Positions 43,596 through 53,066 of a DNA stretch of 64,000 nucleotides are shown in pieces. The notes under the pieces were generated by a model that had not been told where the DNA came from, searched no databases, and was given only the letters and a program-made list of their open reading frames with translations. Numbering within the stretch: the first letter of the stretch is position 1; each line of letters starts with the position of its first letter. The translations under genes were made by a program, and so were the position numbers. Origin of the DNA: Bacteroidota bacterium. Its GTDB lineage: Bacteria > Bacteroidota > Bacteroidia > Cytophagales > Cyclobacteriaceae. The stretch covers positions 62,001 to 126,000 of the forward strand of contig JAFDYT010000001.1 of NCBI GenBank assembly GCA_018266055.1, in the 5' to 3' direction.

Positions 43596-45662
43596 ATGCA
43601 GCATTTAATTTTTGAGTCATCACCTGCCTTTATCTTTCTCTGCGCTCTTGCGGGCGTGGGCTATGCATACCTGCTTTATCGCACCAAGCATCCGTGGAGC
43701 AAACGAATTAACCAAGTGCTCTTTGGTTTGCGGGCGGTGATGGTTGCGTTGCTCGCGTTTTTATTGATTGGCCCGATCGTAAAATTAACTACCAACTCAT
43801 TCGAAAAGCCTATGGTAGTTTTCCTGGTTGATAATTCCACCTCCCTGACGGGAAAAATTGACTCGACGCGGACGATCAACCAAATAGCTGAAGCGTCAAA
43901 GCAGTTGAAAGATCATGGCTACGAAGTAGCGCTCAGAGATCTTTCGGGCCATCCGGTAGAAAAATTTACCTGGAGGAATAAAACCACTGACTTAAATGGC
44001 GCACTGAAAAATGTGATCACTGAGCATGAAGAGAAGAACCTGGCCTCAATCGTACTTCTTTCGGATGGAATTTATAATTCAGGATCATCGCCTGTGTTTA
44101 GTCCCTGGCGCGTGCCCATTAGCACGGTGGGTGTGGGCGACACCATCGAGCATCCGGATTTGATTTTGAAAAATATTGCCTATAACAAGATTGCCTATCA
44201 GGGCAATAAATTCCCCGTAAGGGTGGAGGTGGCGGTGCAGCATTTATCTGGTGAGCCCGTCACGGTTTCGCTGCTGGCAAATAACAAAGTCGTTGCTAAG
44301 CAGACGAAAGGAAGCGAAAACAAATCGATACTTGATTTTGATTTTTTGCAGGATGCCAATGAAAAAGGAATTCAGCGACTCGATGTAGTAATTGAATCGG
44401 TAGCAGGTGAATCAAATTCAAAAAATAACCGCGCTGGCTTCTTCGTCGAAGTGATTGAAGGCCGCAAGAAAATTTTGGTGATTGCCCCTGCACCACATCC
44501 GGATATAAAGGCATTGAAATCGGTGGTAGAGAAAAATTCTAACTACGAATTTATACTTCATATTCCTGGAATATCAAAAACAGACGCAAGCCTGCTGCAG
44601 CCGGGCAAGGCTGAATTAGTCATATTTCATCAGCCGTTTGATCGCGAGATGAAGACTGCGGCGCTTTATTCTCAACTGAGCAAAGGCAAATCCTCGCTTC
44701 TTCTTCTGATCGGAACTAAGACAAACCTGCGGACACTTCCCGCGAATGGAGTTCCCCTTACGTTCACAAACTTTGGTCAGCAAGACGAGGCAACGCCGGT
44801 CGTAAATTCTAATTTTCACGACTTTGAATTCTCAGAAAATTCGAATTCTGTTTTTGCTCGATATCCTCCTATAACTATACCGTTTGGAAAGTTTACCTAT
44901 CCGGCTAATGCCCGAATCCTTTTGAATCAACGCATCGGCAGTGTGGCCACTGACCGGCCGATGCTGCTGGTGTGGGAAGAGAACGATCGGAAGATGGCAG
45001 CTTTTGTAGGCGACGGGCTCTGGAAGTGGAGGCTTGAAGAATTCTCAGCCACGGAAAAGGCCGAAGTGTTTGATGAAACTTTTGCGCGATTGATTCAATA
45101 CCTCAGCACACTGGATGACAAACGTAAATTCAGGTTTTTCTCAACACAGTCTGAGTTCAATGAAGATGGACCTGTTGTATTTGAAGGACAGGTTTACAAC
45201 GACTTGTTTGAAAAAATCTACGGTAACAAAATTGACATCGCATTGACGGACGAAAAAGGAAAAACCACGCGGTACAATTATACCCTTAGCCCCGGGGGCG
45301 AGCGGTATCGCGTAGGCGGACTAAGCGCAGGCAAATACCAATACTCAGCAACAACGTTGGTTAATGGAAAAAAAGAAAATGTGTCAGGACAATTTCTAGT
45401 GGCAGAACAAAACAGCGAACCTCAAAATCTCGTCGCCGACTTTGGTTTGCTGCGAAAACTCTCTGCACAGTCAGGAGGAAAATTCTATTCGCAAAAAGAT
45501 TGGAGTAAACTTATCTCCGACTTTAAAACTTCAGAGATCAAATCGGTCATTCATTCAGAGGAATCTTTTGATCCGCTCATTCACGTTAAGTGGTTTTTCC
45601 TTTTACTGCTCTTGCTGATCTCGGCGGAGTGGTTCATCAGGAAATATATGGGCGGTTATTAA
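43596..45662 (+). CDS. membrane protein with VWA-like domain
   Basis: A 688-residue membrane protein. Two N-terminal transmembrane helices (AFIFLCALAGVGYAYLLYR, LFGLRAVMVALLAFLLIGPI) are followed by a von Willebrand A-like domain whose MIDAS motif DNSTS (VFLVDNSTSLTGKIDSTRT) is intact. A large beta-rich extracytoplasmic part (about 230-640) follows. It ends with one more transmembrane helix (WFFLLLLLLISAEWFIRKY). The layout resembles BatA/BatB-related or glutamine amidotransferase-like membrane proteins, but no aerotolerance neighbours are present. The role is unknown. Confidence 0.8.
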   Translation: MQHLIFESSPAFIFLCALAGVGYAYLLYRTKHPWSKRINQVLFGLRAVMVALLAFLLIGPIVKLTTNSFEKPMVVFLVDNSTSLTGKIDSTRTINQIAEASKQLKDHGYEVALRDLSGHPVEKFTWRNKTTDLNGALKNVITEHEEKNLASIVLLSDGIYNSGSSPVFSPWRVPISTVGVGDTIEHPDLILKNIAYNKIAYQGNKFPVRVEVAVQHLSGEPVTVSLLANNKVVAKQTKGSENKSILDFDFLQDANEKGIQRLDVVIESVAGESNSKNNRAGFFVEVIEGRKKILVIAPAPHPDIKALKSVVEKNSNYEFILHIPGISKTDASLLQPGKAELVIFHQPFDREMKTAALYSQLSKGKSSLLLLIGTKTNLRTLPANGVPLTFTNFGQQDEATPVVNSNFHDFEFSENSNSVFARYPPITIPFGKFTYPANARILLNQRIGSVATDRPMLLVWEENDRKMAAFVGDGLWKWRLEEFSATEKAEVFDETFARLIQYLSTLDDKRKFRFFSTQSEFNEDGPVVFEGQVYNDLFEKIYGNKIDIALTDEKGKTTRYNYTLSPGGERYRVGGLSAGKYQYSATTLVNGKKENVSGQFLVAEQNSEPQNLVADFGLLRKLSAQSGGKFYSQKDWSKLISDFKTSEIKSVIHSEESFDPLIHVKWFFLLLLLLISAEWFIRKYMGGY

Positions 45663-45724
45663 TCTCAGTTTCATTCCAACCTTATCTCATTAAGTGCGGT
45701 CTAAGGATCAAACTCTAATGAGAT

Positions 45725-46705
45725 ATGAAATTAAATACTATCACGCTTTTGGGCGCCCTCGTCTGGCTCATGGCCAACTGTACTAAACAAGACGCTGCCT
45801 TAAAAACAGGAACGTACAGCGATCTAAGTTCGTTTGCGAAGAATTTTGTTGGGATGAATTCCTCCGTTAATATGGCCATGGCTCCATCCAGAAGCGGAGC
45901 AATCAACCAGTCTTTCAATGGCATGGGAAATGTCGCGGTTGGTAACGGAGGAGTTGTATTTTCTGGCGACAGCACGATGGATCCGTACAAAGGGTGTGCG
46001 AAATACACTGAAACAAATAACCCCGACGGCAGCACCACAGTAGTTACGGACTACGGCACAGGATGCACCCAAACCTACAATGATTGGCAATCTACAATCT
46101 GGGGCAAAAATTCGTACACGTATAAAAACTCCACTTCTCAAAAAGGATCAGTCTTCACCTCGTTGTATTATTACAGAAGCATCTCTGACAACTTCGGAGG
46201 AAGAACGATTTATCAGGGAGATACGAGTACCTGGCTGTCAAACGGGCACTCGACTTCATCAGGTAATTCGCTTTACGACACGACAAAGAATACCTATTCA
46301 GGATCCAATTCTTATAGCGACACTTCTGATTTTAAGTACAATAAGCAATTGTTCTCGTATATGGCTAACGGAAAATATTCCTACTCAAATCAAAAATCTG
46401 TTCAGGAAGAAAGTTCATACCGATATACCGACGGAAAAAATTATTATCAGGCTGTTGTGACGGTTCCGATCGTTAGAGATTATACCTGCAATCAGAATAA
46501 GAGCGGCACACCAAACGGCCTGATGTATATTCAAGTGCCAATCTCAGGTCACGAAATTGTAAAATACAGTCAGGACGGTGTGGAAGGCGAGTTTGAAATT
46601 GATTACGGAAACGGAGCTTGTGATACGTTGATTACCATTATCGAAAATGGAAAATCAATTGTAATCGATTTAGGATCCTCTCCGATAATGCCAATGAAGG
46701 GATGA
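45725..46705 (+). CDS. exported protein of unknown family, probable lipoprotein
   Basis: A 326-residue exported protein. MKLNTITLLGALVWLMANC could be a lipoprotein signal (Cys 19, Asn at -1 is atypical). The mature part is Ser/Thr/Tyr/Asn-rich with short beta-strands (GGRTIYQGDTSTWLSNG, YSGSNSYSDTSDFKYNKQLF) and ends GACDTLITIIENGKSIVIDL. I do not recognise a family. Similar low-complexity polar proteins are common cell-surface products in Bacteroidota. It has its own downstream terminator. Confidence 0.75.
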   Translation: MKLNTITLLGALVWLMANCTKQDAALKTGTYSDLSSFAKNFVGMNSSVNMAMAPSRSGAINQSFNGMGNVAVGNGGVVFSGDSTMDPYKGCAKYTETNNPDGSTTVVTDYGTGCTQTYNDWQSTIWGKNSYTYKNSTSQKGSVFTSLYYYRSISDNFGGRTIYQGDTSTWLSNGHSTSSGNSLYDTTKNTYSGSNSYSDTSDFKYNKQLFSYMANGKYSYSNQKSVQEESSYRYTDGKNYYQAVVTVPIVRDYTCNQNKSGTPNGLMYIQVPISGHEIVKYSQDGVEGEFEIDYGNGACDTLITIIENGKSIVIDLGSSPIMPMKG

Positions 46706-46726
46706 TAGGGTGATGTTGTTAAGCGC

Positions 46727-46760
46727 GAACCTCTCTCAACTTTGAGAGAGGTTCTTTTTT
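46727..46760 (+). terminator. rho-independent terminator
   Basis: A 12-bp hairpin (GAACCTCTCTCA with TGAGAGAGGTTC, 4-nt loop) followed by six Ts, about 20 nt after the gene ending at 46705. Confidence 0.9.
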
Positions 46761-46766
46761 ATTTGC

Positions 46767-49598
46767 TTAATATCCTTTGTTAATTCCTTTCTCTGTGGCA
46801 GGTACTCCTTTCAGCATCCATTCAGGGGCGGGTTTTCCCTTCAGATAATGATCGAAGAATTGCATCATGCGGATGGCAAAGTCAGTCTTGTCCTGACGTT
46901 GCGTAAGCCCGTGGCCTTGTCCGTTGTAATTGAGCATCCACACAGGTTTGTTGAGCCGACGTAGCGCCATATAATATTCGATGCCTTGATACCATGGCAC
47001 TGCGCCATCGGCATCGTTGTGCATCATGAGTAAAGGAGTTTCTACTTTGTTGGCGAAAAACAGCGGAGAGTTTTCTATATAGTTCATGGGTTTTTCCCAG
47101 AGCGATCCTCCAATGCGGCTTTGGGTATGCTCGTATTGGAACATGCGACTGAGTCCGCTCTCCCAACGAACCCCACCGTAAGCACTTGTCATGTTAGAAA
47201 CAGGCGCACCGGCTTCGGCCGCAGCAAACAAGTTGGTGCGCGTGATCAAGTAGGCCGATTGATAGCCGCCCCAACTGTGGCCCTGTACGCCAATGTGTTT
47301 TTCATCGACAAAACCTTTGGCCATCAGGCTTGTCACACCGGGTAGTACGCAGTTGTGCGCGCTCTCGCCCGGGAAGCCGATCTTGTACACAATATCCGGA
47401 ACGAATACCAGATAGCCGTTGCTGGTATATAGCGAGTAGTTGATGAACGAGCGAATAGGTGCAGGCACATAGTGAACGTGAAGATTGTCGGCATTCTTTT
47501 CATAGAAGTAGACAATCATCGGATATTTTTTCTTCGGATCAAATCCTTCGGGCTTGTAGAGCAAACCCTGAAGCGGGATATTATCCAGCGAAACCCAATT
47601 CACCATTTCTACACTTCCCCAGAAATAATTTTTCATCTGCGGATTCGCATCGCTGATTTTTTTTGGAGCGGTAAAATGAAAATCAGTAGCCCATACATCC
47701 GGAAACTCCCGGAAACTCTCACGCGTGAACAAAAGCTGCGTGGCATTTTTGGCTTTTACTGTTCCAGCAAACCGGAAGTTATCCATAATCAGTTTGGTCA
47801 ACTTCCCATCTGAAAGTGAAAGACTGTAATAACCAGAAGCCTTGGTGGTTTCGTCAAAAGCAGACAGCAACAACTCTTTGGAAGGATCGATGAAGCGTTC
47901 TTCCATATCAAGCTTTAGGTACCGAAAAATAATTTTATTGGAACGCCCGACGTTGGTAAGGTTCACCGGCGCTTTTTTGTTTAGCGGGTCAAAAGCCCAA
48001 AGGTCGTAGCGATCGTAAACGATAATTCGCTCATCGTTTTTTGTCCAACCGGCAATGCCGTAAGCACTGGGGTAATCCGGATGATCGTCTTCTTCATCAG
48101 CAAATTTTATTTTCAGTCCCTCGTTGAGCTTAACAATTTTATCGGCTTGTACAGAATAATTAAACCACGCCGTGTCCGTGAGGCTGAACCAATAAATATT
48201 TTTCCCTGCCGGAGAGAACGATGCGTTGCCTTTCACTTTCTGAGCAATTATTTTACGCACGTTGTTTTTAACATCCAGAAGATAAAAGTCGGCAAAGGAC
48301 GAATTTTCCCAAGTGATCATTTTTCGATAAGGCAAATTTGATTCGCCCAAAAAGACAGACGTATTCCCTTCGTTGGCAATTTCAACAGATGGAACTTCCC
48401 GAGTTCCCAACTGCACCACCGACATCGTTGTCAGGTCAATGACGGCCAGGTACGAGCGTTTCTTTTCGGTTTCAAGTTGTTTGTTTTGCTGGGGATAGAT
48501 GTAGCCGTCATCGCCGCGCCAAACTTCGACATTCACAATTTCTTCGGGCAACAGAGTCGTGTCTTGCACCACAGGGCGCGGTGAGGTTCCAAAGAATAAT
48601 TGAGATCCGTCTTTTGAAAAATTGGGTGTATAGTTTTCGTTGACCAGCCAGTTGGGCGGAAAGGCAAGCGACTTATCTACATCGAGATGTTTGGCAGCAG
48701 CCGATTCTTTTTTCCAATGAAACAATTGATAAGCATGAATCAGCGCTTTGGTTGTGTCTACATCCACCAGAAAGGAAGCCTGACGCCCATCTTCGCTCAG
48801 CGCAAGTCCTTTGAATTTATATTTGCTTTTGCCTTCGAAAAGGGCTTGCAATTTTTCGGTGCTAAGATCATAGTAATAAATCCCCGCCTTCAGAGTGCTG
48901 TCATTTCCAGACGAGCTGAAGAGCAAGCCAGCGCCAAATTTAGAGAACATGTATTCGCGTACATACCCAAACGAAATCTCTTTCTGATCCTCGATTTTGC
49001 GGAGTACTAGCGTGTAGCCGTTGTCGTCGGTATTTGGTTTAGCTTTCTTCTTTGGCTTGTCTTGTTTTTTTTCTTCAGATTTATTTTTGTCATCAGGTTT
49101 TGCCTTTACTGGTTTTTTAGCCTCCAGTTGATAGGCCAACCAACTTCCCGATTTTTCAGGAACCCGATAGGATCTGACATCCGCAATTTTTTCAGTTTTT
49201 CTTGTAAGGAATGAATAGATCCCAAGAGAATCTTTGGGCATGTCTTCTTTTTTCTTTTTCTGCCTGCGCAAGTCTTTCACCAATTTGCTTTGTGGCTTGA
49301 TTTTGAAAACAGCATAACGACTATCGAAAAGTAAGCTGATTGTTTCAGCACGTTTTACTGAATCCTGCGCCTGACTTTTCAGGTTATAAAAAATCACTTT
49401 CCCATCGCCATCCTGCGGATTGACGGTGAACGCCGCAAAATTCCCATCGGGTGTAAGTGCTTTATACGTGACCTCCTTCCAGCCATCGTAAACCGAATGT
49501 GTGAGCGGTTGTTTCTGAACTGGCAACGAATTTTTCTTTTGCGAGTAGGAAGGAAAAATCGACGCAAAAAGAAGGAGCAGAAATGCAAAGTACTTCAT
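46767..49598 (-). CDS. exported S9-family prolyl oligopeptidase-like peptidase
   Basis: A 943-residue secreted serine peptidase (signal MKYFAFLLLLFASIFPSYSQ). A long N-terminal beta-propeller (about 40-640) precedes the alpha/beta-hydrolase catalytic domain. The triad is Ser in GVQGHSWGGYQSAYL, Asp in MMHNDADGAVPWYQG and His in NYNGQGHGLTQ. Within the propeller, residues about 160-195 form a Lys-rich low-complexity insertion (KKPVKAKPDDKNKSEEKKQD). It probably trims peptides in the periplasm or outside the cell. A 15-bp palindrome lies just upstream of the start. Confidence 0.92.
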   Translation of the reverse strand: MKYFAFLLLLFASIFPSYSQKKNSLPVQKQPLTHSVYDGWKEVTYKALTPDGNFAAFTVNPQDGDGKVIFYNLKSQAQDSVKRAETISLLFDSRYAVFKIKPQSKLVKDLRRQKKKKEDMPKDSLGIYSFLTRKTEKIADVRSYRVPEKSGSWLAYQLEAKKPVKAKPDDKNKSEEKKQDKPKKKAKPNTDDNGYTLVLRKIEDQKEISFGYVREYMFSKFGAGLLFSSSGNDSTLKAGIYYYDLSTEKLQALFEGKSKYKFKGLALSEDGRQASFLVDVDTTKALIHAYQLFHWKKESAAAKHLDVDKSLAFPPNWLVNENYTPNFSKDGSQLFFGTSPRPVVQDTTLLPEEIVNVEVWRGDDGYIYPQQNKQLETEKKRSYLAVIDLTTMSVVQLGTREVPSVEIANEGNTSVFLGESNLPYRKMITWENSSFADFYLLDVKNNVRKIIAQKVKGNASFSPAGKNIYWFSLTDTAWFNYSVQADKIVKLNEGLKIKFADEEDDHPDYPSAYGIAGWTKNDERIIVYDRYDLWAFDPLNKKAPVNLTNVGRSNKIIFRYLKLDMEERFIDPSKELLLSAFDETTKASGYYSLSLSDGKLTKLIMDNFRFAGTVKAKNATQLLFTRESFREFPDVWATDFHFTAPKKISDANPQMKNYFWGSVEMVNWVSLDNIPLQGLLYKPEGFDPKKKYPMIVYFYEKNADNLHVHYVPAPIRSFINYSLYTSNGYLVFVPDIVYKIGFPGESAHNCVLPGVTSLMAKGFVDEKHIGVQGHSWGGYQSAYLITRTNLFAAAEAGAPVSNMTSAYGGVRWESGLSRMFQYEHTQSRIGGSLWEKPMNYIENSPLFFANKVETPLLMMHNDADGAVPWYQGIEYYMALRRLNKPVWMLNYNGQGHGLTQRQDKTDFAIRMMQFFDHYLKGKPAPEWMLKGVPATEKGINKGY

Positions 49599-49613
49599 AG
49601 AAATAGCGTTAGG

Positions 49614-49628
49614 TTAGATTAAATCTAA
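49614..49628. promoter_or_regulatory. 15-bp palindrome upstream of the S9 peptidase gene
   Basis: TTAGATTAAATCTAA is a perfect odd palindrome, 16-30 bp before the peptidase start. On the minus strand it contains TAGATTTA, close to the -7 box, so it may mark a regulated promoter. Confidence 0.35.
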
Positions 49629-49689
49629 TGATAATTGAAACTTCGATGATGACGGATTGTATAAGTGGCGCTTATCTTTTGTGGCTAGC

Positions 49690-50859
49690 TCAGGAATAAA
49701 CAAACTCCCCCAAACTGCTCTTCACGGTCACCTTTTTCTGATCAGATTTTTCAACACGACCAATGACCTTGGCGTCGATGCCAAAGGATTTCGCAATTCG
49801 AATAGCTTGCTCTGCCGACTTTTCATTCAGGTAAATCTCCATCCGATGGCCCATGTTGAAAACCTTGTACATCTCTTTCCAATCAGTATTGCTGCATTTT
49901 TGAATGAGCTGAAACAAAGGAGGAGTTTCAAACAGATTGTCTTTGACTATGTGAAGCGAATCGATAAAGTGAAGCACTTTGGTTTGAGCGCCACCGCTAC
50001 AATGCACCATGCCGTGAATTTCGGCAAGCATGTCGTTGAGCATTTTTAAAATTACCGGCGCGTATGTGCGCGTAGGAGAGAGCACAAGTTTGCCAACATT
50101 GACAGGTACTCCCGGAAGCGTATCAGTCACTTTGTAAGAACCGGAATAGGCAAGTTCTGCTGGAATATTTCCGTCGTACGATTCAGGATATTTGGAAGCG
50201 TATTCCTTGTGAAAGACATCGTGTCGGGCCGAGGTTAGGCCGTTGCTGCCCATGCCGCCATTGTATTCTTTTTCGTAATGCGCCTGACCAAACGAGGCCA
50301 GCCCCACAATCACATCGCCCGACTGAATGGTGCTGTTGTCTATCACTTCGCTCCTTTTCATTCGCGCCGTAACCGTACTATCCACAATGATCGTACGCAC
50401 CAGGTCACCTACGTCGGCAGTCTCACCGCCAGTGCTGTAAATTTCCATTCCATGAGTGCGCAGCAGTTCAAGTACTTCTTCCGTTCCATCGATGATGGCG
50501 GAAATCACTTCGCGTGGAATTAAATTTTTGTTTCTCCCGATAGTTGACGAAAGTGTGATTGGTCCTTTGGCGCCTACGCAAAGAAGGTCATCCACATTCA
50601 TGATTACCGCATCCTGAGCAATTCCTTTCCACACGCTCAGGTCGCCCGTTTCTTTCCAATAAATGTATGCCAATGACGATTTCGTGCCGGCCCCGTCGGC
50701 GTGCATCACGGTGCAGTAATTGTTGTCGTGCCCCAGCAGGTCGGGCATGATTTTGCAAAATGCTTTTGGGAAAAGCCCTTTATCTAAATTTTTGATAGCC
50801 GCGTGAACATCTTCCTTCGAAGCGGATACACCACGTTGCGAGTAACGATCTGTTTTCAA
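49690..50859 (-). CDS. purM: phosphoribosylaminoimidazole synthetase (PurM), long type
   Basis: The AIR synthetase of purine synthesis, closing the imidazole ring of FGAM with ATP. The PurM fold shows MHADGAGTKSSLAYIYWKE, QDAVIMNVDDLLCVGAKGPI, GGETADVGDLVRTIIVD, VGLASFGQAHYEKEYNGGMG and MVHCSGGAQTKVLHF. At 389 residues it is longer than the 345-residue E. coli form and differs in several loops; this variant is what I know from Bacteroidota. The call between PurM itself and a PurM-like paralogue rests on this pattern. Confidence 0.85.
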   Translation of the reverse strand: MKTDRYSQRGVSASKEDVHAAIKNLDKGLFPKAFCKIMPDLLGHDNNYCTVMHADGAGTKSSLAYIYWKETGDLSVWKGIAQDAVIMNVDDLLCVGAKGPITLSSTIGRNKNLIPREVISAIIDGTEEVLELLRTHGMEIYSTGGETADVGDLVRTIIVDSTVTARMKRSEVIDNSTIQSGDVIVGLASFGQAHYEKEYNGGMGSNGLTSARHDVFHKEYASKYPESYDGNIPAELAYSGSYKVTDTLPGVPVNVGKLVLSPTRTYAPVILKMLNDMLAEIHGMVHCSGGAQTKVLHFIDSLHIVKDNLFETPPLFQLIQKCSNTDWKEMYKVFNMGHRMEIYLNEKSAEQAIRIAKSFGIDAKVIGRVEKSDQKKVTVKSSLGEFVYS

Positions 50860-50867
50860 GAAAGGTA

Positions 50868-51644
50868 TTATTTCAATTTAATGCCAAGCCACAAGTAGCC
50901 TGGCGAAGAAAGTACATTGTATTGGTAGTTGCTGTAGTACATGCGCGGTTGTTGCTGGCCGTACATGCCCGGGCCACGCGAGGTTGGTCCGTATCCGTTG
51001 TTGGGGGTCACGTTTTTGTTTTGCACGATCAACCGCCCGGTTTCAAACTCAATACCTAACAATTTCACATCCTCTTTTTTGATATTGAATGCCTTGAATG
51101 GAATTTTCGCTTCGTACGTGTAAGAGCCATCGTCAAGTGCAATGATCATCGCCTCGATGCCGTTAGCAAGACCCAGACGGCTGGAGATGATGTTTTCCTT
51201 TGCGAGACCGATTAATTCCACCACTTCTACATCGCTCACCAGTTCTTTCTTCATTCTGATTTTTGCAGCGAGTTCAGTTTCAGAATTCACAGCTTCGGGC
51301 TTTTCTTTTTTCAATTCACTCGCATCTTTCCCTACCGGATATTTCAAGCCCACTTTTCCTCTTTTTTTTCCGTTTGGATTTAGCCGGAGTGAAAGTCCGA
51401 ATAGGCCAATTTTCTGCTGAGTTAGATCGTCAGAGATTTTTAACCGGAAGTACAAATTCTCGCCGTCATTGCCCACATTCGACAAAAATTTGCCATCGGG
51501 ATCAAGCCACCACTCGCATGTCCAATCGCTGACGTTGCCGTCAATTATCGGAGGTTTTTCGAAAACAATACTTTCGTGAACGCCTTTCTGCGCCGCTGCT
51601 GCAAACGACAGAAAAACAAGGCAGGAGCAAATGATCTTTACCAT
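50868..51644 (-). CDS. secreted protein with CBM9-like domain
   Basis: A 258-residue exported protein (signal MVKIICSCLVFLSFAAAAQ). The early mature part, VFEKPPIIDGNVSDWTCEWWLDPDG and NDGENLYFRLKISDD, looks like the CBM9/DOMON-type beta-sandwich used for carbohydrate or haem binding. The rest is beta-rich, with AKIPFKAFNIKKEDVKLLGIEFETGRL, then a Gly/Pro/Tyr-rich strip (NNGYGPTSRGPGMYGQQQP) near the end. No enzyme domain is attached. The ligand is unknown. Confidence 0.72.
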   Translation of the reverse strand: MVKIICSCLVFLSFAAAAQKGVHESIVFEKPPIIDGNVSDWTCEWWLDPDGKFLSNVGNDGENLYFRLKISDDLTQQKIGLFGLSLRLNPNGKKRGKVGLKYPVGKDASELKKEKPEAVNSETELAAKIRMKKELVSDVEVVELIGLAKENIISSRLGLANGIEAMIIALDDGSYTYEAKIPFKAFNIKKEDVKLLGIEFETGRLIVQNKNVTPNNGYGPTSRGPGMYGQQQPRMYYSNYQYNVLSSPGYLWLGIKLK

Positions 51645-51685
51645 AGCTTGGAGTAAAAACCAAAATTACAGGAAACCTTGAAATT

Positions 51686-52522
51686 TTACTTCTTTAATTT
51701 CTCACGCTCCGTAAAAAGGGCGTCGTCGTTGGCGTATTGGCACGGGAGCACCAACTTACCCTTGCGGTTGATAAGACCGTATTTCTTGTTGAGCACCACC
51801 GCGGCAAATCCATCTTCATCAAATGAAATCGGGTAATCGTAAAGGCACTCGGCTATCACGTCTCCAGAGGTCGCATAAAGGCCGTATTTGTTTTTTTTCT
51901 TAGTGCTTACGGTCGAAGTGTCGGCGTCTGACAGCAAAGCCTCATCAAACTGGCATGGGATGACGAGCTTGCCACTCCAGTTAATAAGACCCATTTTCTT
52001 TTTTTGTTTTACTTGATAGAAATGACCGCCCGCTTCCGCGAATGGCATCTTATCCGCATCGTAAAGGCAGGGTACGATGATTTTTCCTGCGCTATTGATA
52101 AGTCCTGCTTTTTTCTTTTGAACAACCACCGCTGCTTTTCCAAATCCATTCAGTTCTTCAAAGAAAAACCGCTTTTGAAAAAGACACGGCGAAGCTACTA
52201 CACCGTTGCGAATATCAACCAGTCCAAATTTCTTTTTCCGGATAACAAGGGAATATTCGTCATCAAACTCTTCAATTTTTTGATAAGTAGGCTCAATGAC
52301 CCATTCACCGCGCAGGTTAATGAGGCCCCACTTGCCTTTGCTTTTTGCCCAGGCAAATTTGCCGGTGAAGTCACGCGCTATAGTGAAGCGGGGCGCAATT
52401 ACCATGGAATCGTTGCGCATGTAGCCCCACTTTTTAGTACTCTTGTCGTACGACACTTCAATACCTTGCCCGTTCGCCACAGCGGTTAAAGCAAAGAAGA
52501 GAGCAAGTAGAATTTTGTTCAT
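51686..52522 (-). CDS. WG-repeat secreted protein
   Basis: A 278-residue exported protein made of about eight WG/KYG beta-repeats, such as KGKWGLINLRGEWVIEPTYQ, KKKAGLINSAGKIIVPCLYD, KKKMGLINWSGKLVIPCQFD and NKKYGLINRKGKLVLPCQYA. Each is about 30-45 residues. WG repeats build beta-propeller or solenoid structures with binding roles. A signal peptide precedes (MNKILLALFFALTAVANGQ). Function is unknown. It lies 7 nt downstream of the TrmH-type methyltransferase gene. Confidence 0.88.
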   Translation of the reverse strand: MNKILLALFFALTAVANGQGIEVSYDKSTKKWGYMRNDSMVIAPRFTIARDFTGKFAWAKSKGKWGLINLRGEWVIEPTYQKIEEFDDEYSLVIRKKKFGLVDIRNGVVASPCLFQKRFFFEELNGFGKAAVVVQKKKAGLINSAGKIIVPCLYDADKMPFAEAGGHFYQVKQKKKMGLINWSGKLVIPCQFDEALLSDADTSTVSTKKKNKYGLYATSGDVIAECLYDYPISFDEDGFAAVVLNKKYGLINRKGKLVLPCQYANDDALFTEREKLKK

Positions 52523-52529
52523 CGAGTTT

Positions 52530-53066
52530 TTATTTAGCCAACTTTAATTTACGAAACACCTCCCACGCTACGATGCCGAGGCATACCGAGATATTCAACG
52601 AGTGCTTGGTGCCTGCTTGTGGAATTTCCAGCGCTAGATCGCCTAGCTCAATCACTGGCTCGCTCACGCCATTGACTTCGTTGCCAAAAACGAGGCAGTA
52701 TTTGCCTGACGAAGACGGTATAAATTCATGCAAGGGCACACTTTTAGTAGTTTGCTCAACAATGATAATCTGATAGCCTTCTGCTTTCAATTTTGATGCG
52801 GCTTCTTCCGCTTTTTCAAAATAAGACCACGCCACAGAATCCGTTGACCCTAACGCCGTTTTGTGAATTTCGCGGTGAGGCGGCGTCCCGGTAATCCCGG
52901 TAAGGTAAATTTTCTCAACACGGAAAGCATCTGCAGTACGAAAGGCCGACCCAACGTTGTGCAGGCTTCTTACATTATCCAGTAAAATGGAGACAGGAAT
53001 TTTTTCGGCTTCCTTAAATTCATCCACCGACATTCGGCCGAGTTCTTCGAGTTTTAGTTTTTTCAA
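52530..53066 (-). CDS. TrmH/SpoU-family RNA 2'-O-methyltransferase
   Basis: A 178-residue SPOUT methyltransferase. Motif 1 is PVSILLDNVRSLHNVGSAFRTADAF, motif 2 LVFGNEVNGVSE and motif 3 LEIPQAGTKHSLNISVCLGIVAWE, forming the trefoil-knot SAM site. The Arg and Ser/Asn catalytic residues are in place. No N-terminal RNA-binding extension is seen, so it is a minimal form. The target (tRNA or rRNA ribose) cannot be told. It overlaps folP by 4 nt (ATGA). Confidence 0.9.
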   Translation of the reverse strand: MKKLKLEELGRMSVDEFKEAEKIPVSILLDNVRSLHNVGSAFRTADAFRVEKIYLTGITGTPPHREIHKTALGSTDSVAWSYFEKAEEAASKLKAEGYQIIIVEQTTKSVPLHEFIPSSSGKYCLVFGNEVNGVSEPVIELGDLALEIPQAGTKHSLNISVCLGIVAWEVFRKLKLAK

